60,221 nucleotides of DNA from Paracoccaceae bacterium (GTDB lineage Bacteria; Pseudomonadota; Alphaproteobacteria; Rhodobacterales; Rhodobacteraceae): contig JAFIEF010000015.1 of NCBI GenBank assembly GCA_020832655.1, positions 1-60,221 on the forward strand, read 5' to 3'. How positions within the stretch are numbered: position 1 is the stretch's first letter; each line of letters begins with the position of its first letter. Positions 42,926 through 51,731 of the stretch are shown in pieces. The translations under genes and the position numbers were made by a program. The notes beneath the pieces were generated by a model, which saw nothing but the letters and a program-made list of their open reading frames with translations, ran no database searches and had not been told where the DNA came from.

Positions 42926-43405
42926 TCAGTTGGCAAAGACCTGCAGGCGCACAAGCTGTGTCAACGGCACGCCCAGCGCCTGATAAGCCGCCAGCGACAT
43001 CTGGCTGCCGCTGCCCGGCGCCTGTCCCGAAGGGCGCAGTTCCAGCTGCACCGACTGGCCCGATGGCACCACCACCCGGCCTTGTGCGACGCGCGTCACC
43101 AGCCCGGTGCGCAACCACAACCCGCCTTCGGTCGGGCTGCCCAGACCGGCCAGGGTGGTACCCAGTGCGCCGGGGGCGGCGACCGGTTGCGCCGCGGGCG
43201 TGGTGGTGGCGGCGGCGGTGATGGCAGTCTCTGGCCGCGACATCGGGCGGGCGGTGTCGGCGGTGGCGGTCTGCACCTGCGGTGCAGGCTCGCGCGGGGC
43301 ATCTGCCTGCCGTGCAAAGGGCAGCGATATCGGCCCGCAGGCCGACAGCACCGCAAGGATCAGAACCTGGGCCGGAACACGGGCGGGGCGCGCAGCAATC
43401 TTCAT
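42926..43405 (-). CDS. Putative lipoprotein, function unknown
   Basis: A 159-residue protein with a lipoprotein signal (MKIAARPARVPAQVLILAVLSAC), the lipobox LSAC and Cys23 as the likely lipidated residue. A low-complexity Ala/Thr/Pro linker (about residues 35-75) leads to a compact domain: GLWLRTGLVTRVAQGRVVV, then LELRPSG and GSQMSLAAYQALGVPLTQLVRLQVF. That domain end resembles, by eye, the tail of the double-psi beta-barrel of RlpA-type proteins, but the catalytic part is missing. Conserved in Rhodobacteraceae to my knowledge, without known function. It is divergent from moaA. Confidence 0.65.
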   Translation of the reverse strand: MKIAARPARVPAQVLILAVLSACGPISLPFARQADAPREPAPQVQTATADTARPMSRPETAITAAATTTPAAQPVAAPGALGTTLAGLGSPTEGGLWLRTGLVTRVAQGRVVVPSGQSVQLELRPSGQAPGSGSQMSLAAYQALGVPLTQLVRLQVFAN

Positions 43406-43487
43406 GGCGCAAGGCTAACCGCGAAACCTGACGCCCGCAATCCTGTTCCCACTTGCCCGCGCCTGCCTGTGCGACTAGGTTTCCCCA

Positions 43488-44492
43488 ATGACAACGCCCC
43501 TGATCGACCCGTTCGCCCGCCCGATTTCTTACCTACGTGTCTCCGTCACCGACAGATGCGATTTTCGCTGTGTCTATTGCATGGCCGAGAACATGACCTT
43601 CCTGCCGAAGAAGGAACTTCTGACGCTGGAGGAACTTGACCGGATGTGTTCCACCTTCATCCGGCTGGGGGTGGAAAAGCTGCGCATCACCGGGGGCGAG
43701 CCGCTGGTGCGCAAGGGGATCATGACCTTCTTTCATGCGATGACGCGCCATCTGGAAAGCGGCGCGCTGAAGGAACTGACGCTGACCACCAATGGCAGCC
43801 AGCTACGCCGCTTTGCGCGCGAACTGGCCGAATGCGGGGTGCGGCGGGTCAATGTCTCGCTCGATACGCTGGACGCGCAGAAATTCGCCGATATCACCCG
43901 CTGGGGGCGGCTGGCGCAGGTGCTGGACGGGATCGAGGCCGCGCAGGAAACCGGACTGCGCGTCAAGATCAACGCGGTGGCGCTGAAGGGCTTCAATGAA
44001 GACGAGTTGTTCACCCTGCAAGACTGGTGCGCCGATCGCGACATGGATCTGACCTTTATCGAGGTCATGCCGATGGGGGATCTGGGCAATGAGGACCGGC
44101 TGGATCAATACTGGGCGCTCAGCGATCTGCGCGCGCGGCTGGCCGAGCGCTTCACCCTGACCGATCTGGCGGAACGCACCGGCGGGCCTGCGCGCTATGT
44201 GCGGCTGGACGAAACCGGGCAGAAGATCGGCTTCATCACGCCGCTGACGCATAATTTCTGCGAAAGCTGCAACCGCGTGCGGCTGACCTGCACGGGCGAG
44301 TTGTATATGTGCCTTGGGCAGGAAGACATGGCCGATCTGCGCGCGCCGCTGCGCGCGTCAGAGGATGACAGCGTGCTGGAAGCCGCGATCCGCGACGCCA
44401 TCACCCGCAAGCCCAAGGGGCATGATTTCGACTATTCCCGCCAGAAGGTCGACGGGCAGATGTCGCGCCATATGAGCCATACCGGGGGGTAA
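43488..44492 (+). CDS. moaA: GTP 3',8-cyclase MoaA (molybdenum cofactor biosynthesis)
   Basis: Radical SAM enzyme that rearranges GTP in the first step of molybdopterin synthesis. The SAM cluster cysteines are 24, 28 and 31 ([10 protein letters not shown]), followed by [12 protein letters not shown]. The C-terminal second cluster is visible as [21 protein letters not shown], and the essential C-terminal Gly-Gly is present (HTGG). The length of 334 residues is standard. No other moa or moe gene is next to it. Downstream lies 600 bases of non-coding sequence with a transposase fragment and a repeat. Confidence 0.97.
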   Translation: MTTPLIDPFARPISYLRVSVTDRCDFRCVYCMAENMTFLPKKELLTLEELDRMCSTFIRLGVEKLRITGGEPLVRKGIMTFFHAMTRHLESGALKELTLTTNGSQLRRFARELAECGVRRVNVSLDTLDAQKFADITRWGRLAQVLDGIEAAQETGLRVKINAVALKGFNEDELFTLQDWCADRDMDLTFIEVMPMGDLGNEDRLDQYWALSDLRARLAERFTLTDLAERTGGPARYVRLDETGQKIGFITPLTHNFCESCNRVRLTCTGELYMCLGQEDMADLRAPLRASEDDSVLEAAIRDAITRKPKGHDFDYSRQKVDGQMSRHMSHTGG

Positions 44493-44620
44493 GGCGCGGC
44501 ATCCGCAAAGGCCATCACAATAGTGATTTCTGATATCAGTCCCTGCCAGGCCACGCACTCATACAAGTGGAGCGGCTTTCGAGGAGTGCTGACTCACTCT
44601 TTGGATAAGAGCAGAGCGGC

Positions 44621-44719
44621 ATGACCCGGCGTCGCGATGAACTGACAGCGTTCGAGTGGTCGTTCATCAGGCCATTTTTACCCAACAAGCCGCGTAAGTT
44701 CTACGGATGCGCCCCGTAA
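44621..44719 (+). pseudogene. Remnant of an IS5-family (IS427-like) transposase, N-terminus only
   Basis: The ATG at 44621 opens the sequence MTRRRDELTAFEWSFIRPF and continues LPNKPR, which matches the opening of IS5/IS427-type transposases (typically LTDFEWxxIxPLLPNKPRG). After 25 codons the resemblance stops at 44695 and a stop codon comes at 44717. No rest of the transposase and no second end are seen before the repeat beginning at 44739. The bases just before the ATG (44582-44620, with GAGTGCTGACTCACTCTTTGG) could be the left end of the former element. Too short to be functional. Confidence 0.75.
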
Positions 44720-44738
44720 AATAGGGGAAGATTACCCT

Positions 44739-44888
44739 GGGCAGGACGCTGGTTGCAGCCCAGTGGAGCTGTCTGCGCGGGGATGCGGGCCTTCCGGCCC
44801 GCTACCTTCGGAGAGAGTATTTGGCGCAAGATGAAAGCGAGGCGCGGATGAAGGTTTCATCCGGCGCAAGTTGATCAGGGACAACTCT
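44739..44888 (+). repeat. Dispersed intergenic repeat, copy E (long, about 150 bases)
   Basis: It aligns along its whole length with the minus strand of 23509-23659. The core 44785-44836 contains the hairpin GCGGGCC/GGCCCGC with a TTCC loop, CTACCTTCGGAGAGAGTATT and TGGCGCAAGATGAAA. It is followed by ATGAAGGTTTCATCCGGCGC, which can pair as a second small stem. It begins 20 bases after the transposase fragment. Confidence 0.75.
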
Positions 44889-45094
44889 GGTATTCGCCAC
44901 CGGCCCCAATATACCAAAAAGCAAAGAAACAGGGCGGGCGCCGCGCGGCGGCCACGGCCGCCGGGCCAAACGCGGCAAATCCCGGTCGCGCCACAGGACC
45001 GATGAGTCCCCATATCCGACCCGCGCATCGCAGGGCGTTTGCGGCATGGATGGCTTGTGCCAGCGGGCAAACATCCGCAGGGCAGAAAAACCGC

Positions 45095-46231
45095 TCAGCC
45101 CAAAAGCGTCGCGCGGCTGGCGCGGAAATCTGACGCGATCCAGCGGGCCTCCAGTGCCTTCAGGGCCGCGCCAAGTTCCGGTCCGTGCAGATGCGGCAGG
45201 TCGCGCGCGCGGACGGGGAAGCGGGCTTCTGCGCCGCGTGTGATCTCGGCCTGCCAGCCTTCGGGCAGGGGATGGCCCAGCAACGCGGCGCGGGCCAGAC
45301 AGATATCACCCGCCAGTTCCGCGCCCAGACGATAGCCCAGCTCGGCGGCGCGCGGATTTTCGGCCAGTGCTGCGCGGATGCGCGTCAGATCGCGCGTCTC
45401 TGCCCTGGTCAGGCGCAGCCGGTCGGTCGCACCCCCCAGCACGGCCAGACGGCGCAGCCAGCGCGGCGGGGCTGGCCCTTCCAGATGCACCAGCGGGGCC
45501 AGCGCCGTGATATCCGCCCCCGGCAGCACCCGCGCCAGCGCCCCGCATTGCGCCATTGCCGCAACCGCAGGGGCCGGGTCGGGGGCGGCCAGAAGCTTGC
45601 GCATCTCTGCACCAAGGCGTTCGGCAGATAGCTGGTCGATCCCGCCCACCCCATCGGCGCAGGCGGCCAGCGCGTCGGCATCCAGCCCCCGCGCGGGGTC
45701 GCCATATTGCGCATGAAAGCGAAAGAAGCGCAGGATGCGCAGATAATCTTCATGGATGCGGTGGGCGGCGGTGCCGACAAAGCGCACCCGCCTTGCGTGC
45801 AGATCGGCCAGCCCGCCGCCCAGCGGGTCGATCACATGGCCCAAAGCGTCGGCATAAAGCGCGTTCATGGTGAAATCGCGGCGGCTGGCATCCTCAGCGA
45901 CATCATCGGAAAAGGCGATGGTGGCGTGGCGGCCATGCGTTTCGACATCGCGCCGGAAGGTCGTGACCTCGAACCCCTGCCCGTCGCAGACCAGCGTCAC
46001 CGTGCCATGTGGCAACCCTGTCGGCACTGCGCGCAGCCCCGCCGCGCCGGCCAGTTCCATCACCTGTTCAGGCCGCGCGCTGGTGGCGATATCGACATCG
46101 GTGACATCGACGCCCAAAGCGGCATTGCGCACGCAGCCGCCCACGACATAGGCCTGATGACCGGCCTGCCCCAGCAGCCCCAGCACAGTCTGGGTGGCGG
46201 GGTTGTCAAGCCATGCGCCTGAGAGTTTCAT
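45095..46231 (-). CDS. cca: CCA tRNA nucleotidyltransferase / poly(A) polymerase family
   Basis: Class II nucleotidyltransferase of 378 residues that adds or repairs the CCA end of tRNAs. The head domain has VVGGCVRNAALG and the metal-binding DVTDVDIATSARPE. The template-forming RRDFTMNALYAD and HEDYLRILRFFRFHAQYG follow, with a variable helical tail. The ATG at 46231 overlaps the stop of the Nudix gene (ATGA); the frame continues to 46324 inside that gene and is ignored. It is the last of three coupled genes hslO-Nudix-cca. Whether it makes CCA or poly(A) tails cannot be told from motifs alone. Confidence 0.93.
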   Translation of the reverse strand: MKLSGAWLDNPATQTVLGLLGQAGHQAYVVGGCVRNAALGVDVTDVDIATSARPEQVMELAGAAGLRAVPTGLPHGTVTLVCDGQGFEVTTFRRDVETHGRHATIAFSDDVAEDASRRDFTMNALYADALGHVIDPLGGGLADLHARRVRFVGTAAHRIHEDYLRILRFFRFHAQYGDPARGLDADALAACADGVGGIDQLSAERLGAEMRKLLAAPDPAPAVAAMAQCGALARVLPGADITALAPLVHLEGPAPPRWLRRLAVLGGATDRLRLTRAETRDLTRIRAALAENPRAAELGYRLGAELAGDICLARAALLGHPLPEGWQAEITRGAEARFPVRARDLPHLHGPELGAALKALEARWIASDFRASRATLLG

Positions 46232-46827
46232 CGCGCCATCCCGTCTGTCAGCGCGCGCAGCATCCGCGCGGTTGCCCCCCAGATGTAATACGGCCCCCAG
46301 GGCACGGTATAGTAGTTCCGCCACTGCCCGCGCCAGATGCGCCGTTCAACACGGAAATGCCGCGGATCGGTGACATGGTGCAGCGGCACGGCAAAGATTT
46401 CCGCGACCTCGCCCGGTTCGGGGCGGGCCGGGAATTCGCGGCTGATGCGCGCCAGAACCGGCGTGACCTGAAAGCCGGTCACGGTTTCATGCGCGGGCAG
46501 GGTGCCCAGCACCTCTGCCGCATCTGGCGGCAGGCCGATTTCCTCGGACGCCTCGCGCAGCGCGGTGGCGGTCAGATCGGCATCGCCCGCATCGCTGCGC
46601 CCGCCGGGAAAGGCGATCTGGCCGGGGTGGTGGTGCAGATGCGAGGCGCGCTTGGTCAGGATCACGCGCGGCCCCACTGCGCTGTCCTGCACGCCGATCA
46701 GCACGGCGGCAGGGCGCAGCACGCGGTTTTCGGGCAGCACCACGCCGGGGTTCAGATCGAAATCGCTGGACCCTGTGCCCGCATGCGCCAGCGCCGCGCG
46801 CAGCCTGGCGCCCAGATCATCCGGCAT
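46228..46827 (-). CDS. Nudix hydrolase, coenzyme A pyrophosphatase type (NudL-like)
   Basis: A 199-residue Nudix hydrolase. The Nudix box is GGRSDAGDADLTATALREASEEIGL, preceded by HHHPGQIAFPGG, the pattern of the CoA pyrophosphatase (NudL/CoAse) subfamily, which splits CoA into phosphopantetheine and 3',5'-ADP. The start overlaps the end of hslO by 11 bases and its stop overlaps the cca start, so translation is coupled through the three genes. Confidence 0.88.
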   Translation of the reverse strand: MPDDLGARLRAALAHAGTGSSDFDLNPGVVLPENRVLRPAAVLIGVQDSAVGPRVILTKRASHLHHHPGQIAFPGGRSDAGDADLTATALREASEEIGLPPDAAEVLGTLPAHETVTGFQVTPVLARISREFPARPEPGEVAEIFAVPLHHVTDPRHFRVERRIWRGQWRNYYTVPWGPYYIWGATARMLRALTDGMAR

Positions 46828-47770
46828 GGCCGCTATCCCTGCCCTCGAACCCCAATTCGGCGGGGTCCATCACGTAATGCGCCCCGCAGAACTGGCAATC
46901 AGCGGTTACCGTGCCTTCGGGCGTGGTCATGGTGGCGATGTCCCTGGCCGAATAGATCGACAGGCTCTGGCGCACCTTGTCTTCGGAACACGAACAGCCG
47001 AAATGCACCGCCTGCGGGTCAAAGACGCGCGGGGTTTCTTCGTGAAACAGCCGCAGCAGCAATTCGGGGGGCTGCACATTGGGGCCGACAAGTTCCAGCT
47101 CCTCGACGGTATCAAGCAGCAGATTGACGCGGCCCCAATCTTCGGCCTGCGCCTCTTGCGCGCGCATCGTGCTGCCAGAGGCTTGCGGCATATGCTGCAG
47201 CATCACGCCGCCTGCGCGCCATTTCTCTGCCTGGCCGGGCAGGGTAGAGCGGCCAAAGGACAGTGCAAAGCGCGTGGGCAGTTGCTCGGATTGTTCGAAA
47301 TAGGCCTGCGCGCAATCAGACAGCGATGTGCCTGCCAAAGGCGTGATGCCCTGATAGGGGGTCATGCCCCTGCCCTGATCGATGACAATCGCGAAATAGC
47401 CCTTGCCGATGCGCGTCATCGGCGGCGCGCTCTCATCCAGCCGCGCTGCATCATAGCTGGCATAGGCGCGGATATGGGCAGGCTGGCCTTCGGATTTGGG
47501 GGCGAAGTAGTCGGTGGCGATCAGCCGCAGCGGCCCGTCGCCGCGGATTTGCAGCGACAGCCGCCAGCGCAGCTTGATGGTCTGGCCGATCATCGCGGTC
47601 AGAAGAGCGGCTTCGGCGACAAGGCTTTCGACCGCCGCCGGGTAGGCATGGCGCGACAGGATCTGTTCCAGCGCCGTATCCAGCCGCGCGACCCGCCCGC
47701 GAATATCGCTGCGATCCAGTTGAAACGGCAGCACCGTGTCATCCCAGGCGATCTGGCTTCCTATGCTCAT
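46817..47770 (-). CDS. hslO: Redox-regulated chaperone Hsp33
   Basis: Holdase chaperone activated by oxidation. The N-terminal substrate-binding domain contains VAEAALLTAMIGQTIKLRWRLSLQIRG and TPYQGITPL. The C-terminal redox switch has the zinc-binding CSCSEDKV and CQFCGAHYV cysteine pairs, complete here. The 317-residue length is normal. The gene is first in the hslO-Nudix-cca operon; 308 bases separate it from the glycosyltransferase-like gene. Confidence 0.95.
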   Translation of the reverse strand: MSIGSQIAWDDTVLPFQLDRSDIRGRVARLDTALEQILSRHAYPAAVESLVAEAALLTAMIGQTIKLRWRLSLQIRGDGPLRLIATDYFAPKSEGQPAHIRAYASYDAARLDESAPPMTRIGKGYFAIVIDQGRGMTPYQGITPLAGTSLSDCAQAYFEQSEQLPTRFALSFGRSTLPGQAEKWRAGGVMLQHMPQASGSTMRAQEAQAEDWGRVNLLLDTVEELELVGPNVQPPELLLRLFHEETPRVFDPQAVHFGCSCSEDKVRQSLSIYSARDIATMTTPEGTVTADCQFCGAHYVMDPAELGFEGRDSGHAG

Positions 47771-48078
47771 ATCCGGTCATGTCCTTGCATTTGCAGCACC
47801 GCTTGGCGCAATGGCCCCTGCATATAGGAAGCCTGCACCAATGGCCAAGGGGGGAAGGGATATGTGGGTGGCGGCCATGCGTTTGGCGCGCAAGCAGTGC
47901 GGGTGGAAACGCTTAGCCGTTTCGTGCCTGAAACAACCTGAAACAAGATGCCCAGCGGCAGCTTCAAGGCCGGGCGCGGACCTGCATCAAGAAAACCCGC
48001 ACGGGAACAAGGCGCGCTTCGCGCGCCGTCCCGCATGGCCGACCGCCGCCACTCATGGCGGAACCTTGTGTCAGATGA
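47771..48078. other. 308-base intergenic region with a terminator-like hairpin
   Basis: A perfect stem GGCGCGC/GCGCGCC with loop TTC sits at 48011-48027, flanked by GGGA and TCCC that extend it. It lies just beyond the 3' end of the glycosyltransferase-like gene, to which it may serve as terminator. The Hsp33 promoter should lie near 47771-47850. An open frame from 47862 with a purine-rich leader was considered and not accepted. Confidence 0.55.
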
Positions 48079-49056
48079 TCAGCGCACCCAATGCCCCAGC
48101 GCGCGGATCTGGCGCCTCAGCGCACCATAGGTGAAGGGCGGATGCGCGCGGTCGATCTGGCCGCGCAGCACCTGCCCATTGCCCCTGAACACCATCCGGC
48201 GAAAGGCGACATGCTGGTTGAAGATATCCCACAGATGCGCGGCCCCGCTTACGCTTTCCAGCACCTTGACCGCATGGTCGCTGCCGATGGCATAGATCAC
48301 CGGCAGCGCGCGGTAATGCAGCGACAGCGGCCCGTCCAGCCCCGGCGCGGGCAAAGGGCGGCCCCCGCCCAGGGCCGCGATGACCAGCGGCAGCGCGATC
48401 TGATCAAGCCAGGGAAACAGCGTCTGGGTCGCAATCTGGGGCGGCGGGTCGGTCTGTATCGCGCGGGCATAATCGGCAAACACCCGGCCAAATTCCTGCG
48501 GGCAGGGGCCAGCGAACCAGCCCGCATTGAAATACATGTAGCGCCGCCAGTCATCTTCCGGGTGGCGCAGATCCAGCGTGGGCGCGATATCCAGCCCGAA
48601 GCGGTCATAAAGCGCGCCCCAGATCTGCGCGTATCCCGGCCCGTAAAGCGCGATGCGTGGCCATGTCGGTTCCACCTGCACCGAGGCTGTGGGCCGCGCG
48701 GCATCCACCCCGTCCAGCGGCCCGGTGATCAGCGTGTCAGTGTCGAAGAACATGAAAGGCTCGCCTTCGGGCAGCAGCGCCAGCGCTTCGATCTTGTTGC
48801 CATGCGGGTATTCCGCGCCCCAGATGCGGTTGTGCAGCGGCACGACCCTGGCCCCCAGCGCGCGCAATTCGCGCCGGATCGCGGGGCGGGTCATGCGCGG
48901 GTCATCGGGCCAGAGCGGGCCGGGCTGCGGTTCGGCCACGAACAGCCGCAATTCGCGGTTTTGCAGGAAATGGTGCAGCGAGGCTGCGAATAAAAGCGCC
49001 TCATATTGCCAGCGCCCGTTCTGGGCGATGATCAGGATATTGGTGGGTGCGGACAT
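48079..49056 (-). CDS. Glycosyltransferase-like protein, function unknown
   Basis: A 325-residue cytoplasmic protein starting MSAPTNILIIAQNGRWQYEALL. It carries a DxD-type motif in EPFMFFDTDTLITGPLDGV, as in GT-A-fold (GT8-like) glycosyltransferases. HNRIWGAEYPHGNKIEALALL precedes it, and MYFNAGWFAGPCPQEFG lies further on, a typical acceptor-side loop. No membrane segment is present. The family is found in related bacteria as a hypothetical protein to my knowledge, and donor and acceptor are unknown. An open frame to 49125 precedes the chosen ATG. No sugar-nucleotide genes lie nearby. Confidence 0.6.
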   Translation of the reverse strand: MSAPTNILIIAQNGRWQYEALLFAASLHHFLQNRELRLFVAEPQPGPLWPDDPRMTRPAIRRELRALGARVVPLHNRIWGAEYPHGNKIEALALLPEGEPFMFFDTDTLITGPLDGVDAARPTASVQVEPTWPRIALYGPGYAQIWGALYDRFGLDIAPTLDLRHPEDDWRRYMYFNAGWFAGPCPQEFGRVFADYARAIQTDPPPQIATQTLFPWLDQIALPLVIAALGGGRPLPAPGLDGPLSLHYRALPVIYAIGSDHAVKVLESVSGAAHLWDIFNQHVAFRRMVFRGNGQVLRGQIDRAHPPFTYGALRRQIRALGHWVR

Positions 49057-49439
49057 CTGCGCGCCTTCATCTGTGCCCTCTGACAAAGGGGGGGCGTCCC
49101 ATTGCATGCCCGCCAACACTGCCACAGATGGCCTGCCGGGTCAGGCCCAGTGTCGCCGCAAGGGTGGTTCTGTTTCAAGGCATTAGTACGCTTTGGGGCG
49201 CGGATTTCGCGCGCTGGCGGGTTTGTGCTGGCGCCGCCCAATGCCGTCTGGCGATCAGCTCGGCACAATGCGGGTGGTGCAAGGCATTGATTTGAAAGCA
49301 TTCATGCAAGCGCAGCGGGGGTTTTCGGGCGGCGCGCGCCATCGGTCCCCGGACCCGGCAGATCGGTCGGCAGGGGCCAGTCTTCGGCCATATCACTGCC
49401 AGTTCTGCGACATAATCGCCTGTTATCCAGACAAGGCAG
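49057..49439. other. 383-base divergent intergenic region
   Basis: It separates the glycosyltransferase-like gene from the histidine kinase gene. It should hold both promoters, but I cannot identify convincing boxes, an operator or a small gene. Confidence 0.5.
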
Positions 49440-51731
49440 ATGAAACAATCTGCCAGTTTAATCTTGGTTAACGATCCTGTGTCATCCAAACTGGGGTCAG
49501 CTTCCGCCAGGGATAGAGGTTCAGAATTGAAACGAGGGACAGCGCGATCCATTCTGGCAGGACGGCGTGGCCGGATCAGTGTCGTGATCCTCAGCCTGAC
49601 GGCAGCGATTGCCATGCTGGCGACCTCTTTGAATTTCCTGCAACTGCTGGAAGCCGATCGCGGTATTGACGACATGATCCGCGAAGATGCAGTCGTGGCC
49701 GTGTTTCAACTTGACCGGCAGATGCGCGAACTTGACCTGCGCGCGCAGCATGTCGCGCTGACAGGGCGTGGTGATGACCATCCCGAATTTCTGCGCCAGT
49801 TCGCTGCCACGTCCCGCCTGACGCCTTCGCTGGAACGTGCTGTATCGCATCTGGACCGCGACAACACGCATGGTCTGATCGACAAGGCGCGCGAATTTGC
49901 CGATCATGGTCGGGTGATGGAGGCGATGATTTCCCGCCTCGACCCGGCAAGGGCCGACTATCCGCCGATCATGCAGGACCTGGCCGATCATATCTCTGGC
50001 GCATCAGTGCTGGCCAGTGGCTTGCTGGTCGAAGCGAACGCCGCGCTGAACCAGCAACGCAGCGCGGCGCGTCTGCATCGGGCAGAGTTGCAGGAACAGC
50101 TTGCACGCATGTTGTTGATCCTGATCGTGGCGTTTTCGGCGATCTTCATGCTGCTGATGGTACAGCTGCGCCAGCTTGCGGCGGCGGGGCGTCATATGGC
50201 GCTATTGCAGGAACGCAGCAATCGCCGGGCCGTGCGCGCACAGGCTGCCAGCCGCGCGAAATCTGCCTTTCTGGCGACGATGAGCCATGAAATGCGCACC
50301 CCCCTGAACGGGATCATCGGCAACACAGAGCTGATGGCACAGGATGAATCCGGCGCGCAGCATGAACACAGGTTGAGCGCGATCCATGCCTCGGGTGTTT
50401 TGCTGCGCGATCTGATCGACGGGATTCTGGACTTCTCTCGGATGGAGAAGGGAGAGCCGGAAATTGAAGCGGAACCAGTGGCGCTGCAGGAATTGGGCAG
50501 CTCGCTGGAACTGGCATTTGCAGAGCAGGCGCGCCAGCGCGGCCTGACGCTGTCGATTGACCTGCCCGACACGGTGATCCTGTCCGATGAAGGGCTGTTG
50601 CGGCAAGTGCTGGCGAAGCTTATTGATAATGCGCTGAAATTCAGCGAGTCGGGGCAGATCAGCATTCGCGCCAGCCATCCCGAACCCGGCCAGTTGCAGC
50701 TGGAGGTCGAGGATCAGGGCATCGGCATCGCACCGCAGCACATCCCCGATATTTTCGAGGAGTTCTATCAGGTCGATCCGTCGCATTCGCGCCGCTTCGG
50801 CGGCAGTGGTCTGGGGCTTGCGATCTGCAGGCGCATCGTCACGGCGCTGGGCGGCACTATCCATGCCAGCAGCATTCTGGGCAAGGGCAGCCTGGTGCGC
50901 ATCGATCTGCCGGTGGAACTGGTCGATACCCCCGAGGAAGCGCTGTCGCAAAGCGATGCAGGGGCATATGCGGCCCCGAAACTGCATGTGCTGATCGCAG
51001 AGGACAACCCGATCAATTCGGATGTGCTTTGCGCGCATCTGCAAGAGTTGGGGCATCAATGTTCTATGGTCGTCAATGGCCAGCAGGCGGTCGATTTCGT
51101 TGCACAGCATCAGCCCGATCTGGTGATGATGGATATGCAGATGCCGGTCATGGACGGGATCGAGGCAACCCGGCTTATCCGCAAAAAGGGGTTTGACATG
51201 CCGATCATCGCAGTCACCGCCAATGCGTTTGATCATGACCGCATCGCCTGTCTTGCCGCAGGGATGACCGAATTCATGCCCAAACCCGTGACGCGCACAG
51301 CGCTGATTGCCATGATCCACAGAGCCGCCGCTGGCAATAGCGGTGCCGCCGGCGCTGTCGGCGGCCCGGCAGTGCAAGACATGGATTCGGGCGATCAGGG
51401 CAGCCCGCAGTCAACACAGTTCAGTGACCTGATTGCTGCGCTTGGTGAAGATGCGGCCCTGTCCTTCCTTGATCGGTTCGAGGCTGATTTGCAGTCATTT
51501 CAGGGCGATATGCAGGCAGTAATGGCCCCGCCCGACACGACCCGTCAGGATGGCCTGCTGCATACCTTCAAGGGCGCGGCCCTCACCCTTGGGTTGACTT
51601 CATCGGGCATGTTCGCGCAAGAGTTGCGATCAGAAATGCCGGTGTCAGCGGATCAGCTGGACAGGCTGATCGCGCTGGCACAGCGCGATGTCATCGCGTG
51701 CCGGGACAGCATGAAAGCGATTGCCTCGTGA
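49440..51731 (+). CDS. Hybrid sensor histidine kinase (HK-REC-HPt)
   Basis: A 763-residue membrane kinase of the tripartite type. Two membrane segments (about residues 45-65 and 220-242) frame a periplasmic helical sensor. The HisKA domain follows with phospho-acceptor His283 in MSHEMRTPLNG. The ATPase domain has LIDNALKFSESG, DQGIGIAPQH and GGSGLGLAICRRIV. A receiver domain has Asp565 in MMDMQMPVMDG, and a C-terminal HPt domain has His708 in LHTFKGAALTLG. The full phosphorelay chain is present in one chain. The ATG has AAGG upstream. Its stop overlaps the GTG start of the second kinase (GTGA), so both are translated together. Confidence 0.93.
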   Translation: MKQSASLILVNDPVSSKLGSASARDRGSELKRGTARSILAGRRGRISVVILSLTAAIAMLATSLNFLQLLEADRGIDDMIREDAVVAVFQLDRQMRELDLRAQHVALTGRGDDHPEFLRQFAATSRLTPSLERAVSHLDRDNTHGLIDKAREFADHGRVMEAMISRLDPARADYPPIMQDLADHISGASVLASGLLVEANAALNQQRSAARLHRAELQEQLARMLLILIVAFSAIFMLLMVQLRQLAAAGRHMALLQERSNRRAVRAQAASRAKSAFLATMSHEMRTPLNGIIGNTELMAQDESGAQHEHRLSAIHASGVLLRDLIDGILDFSRMEKGEPEIEAEPVALQELGSSLELAFAEQARQRGLTLSIDLPDTVILSDEGLLRQVLAKLIDNALKFSESGQISIRASHPEPGQLQLEVEDQGIGIAPQHIPDIFEEFYQVDPSHSRRFGGSGLGLAICRRIVTALGGTIHASSILGKGSLVRIDLPVELVDTPEEALSQSDAGAYAAPKLHVLIAEDNPINSDVLCAHLQELGHQCSMVVNGQQAVDFVAQHQPDLVMMDMQMPVMDGIEATRLIRKKGFDMPIIAVTANAFDHDRIACLAAGMTEFMPKPVTRTALIAMIHRAAAGNSGAAGAVGGPAVQDMDSGDQGSPQSTQFSDLIAALGEDAALSFLDRFEADLQSFQGDMQAVMAPPDTTRQDGLLHTFKGAALTLGLTSSGMFAQELRSEMPVSADQLDRLIALAQRDVIACRDSMKAIAS

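Larger units (their letters stand above)
44493..45094. other. 602-base region without an intact gene
   Basis: The region holds the transposase fragment 44621-44719 and the long repeat copy E (44739-44888). The flanks 44493-44620 and 44889-45094 show no gene. A hairpin-forming GGCGCCGCGCGGCGGCC stretch near 44936 and a purine/pyrimidine-rich stem are the only other structures seen. Confidence 0.6.

Noticed and set aside
42926-43405. Lipoprotein as a complete RlpA or SPOR-domain protein
   Set aside because: Only the tail resembles a double-psi barrel, and neither the catalytic residues nor a full SPOR repeat is visible.
47862-48134. Open frame with a purine-rich leader between hslO and the glycosyltransferase-like gene
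   Set aside because: The product has no recognisable motif and it overlaps the hairpin and the 3' end of a better-supported gene.
49458-49471. TTAA-N6-TTAA near the start of the first kinase gene, and GTTAAC/TTAACC near 56321 and 56478, as CtrA sites
   Set aside because: Spacing (six instead of seven) and the rest of the consensus do not fit, and such short motifs occur by chance. Only a binding test would decide.
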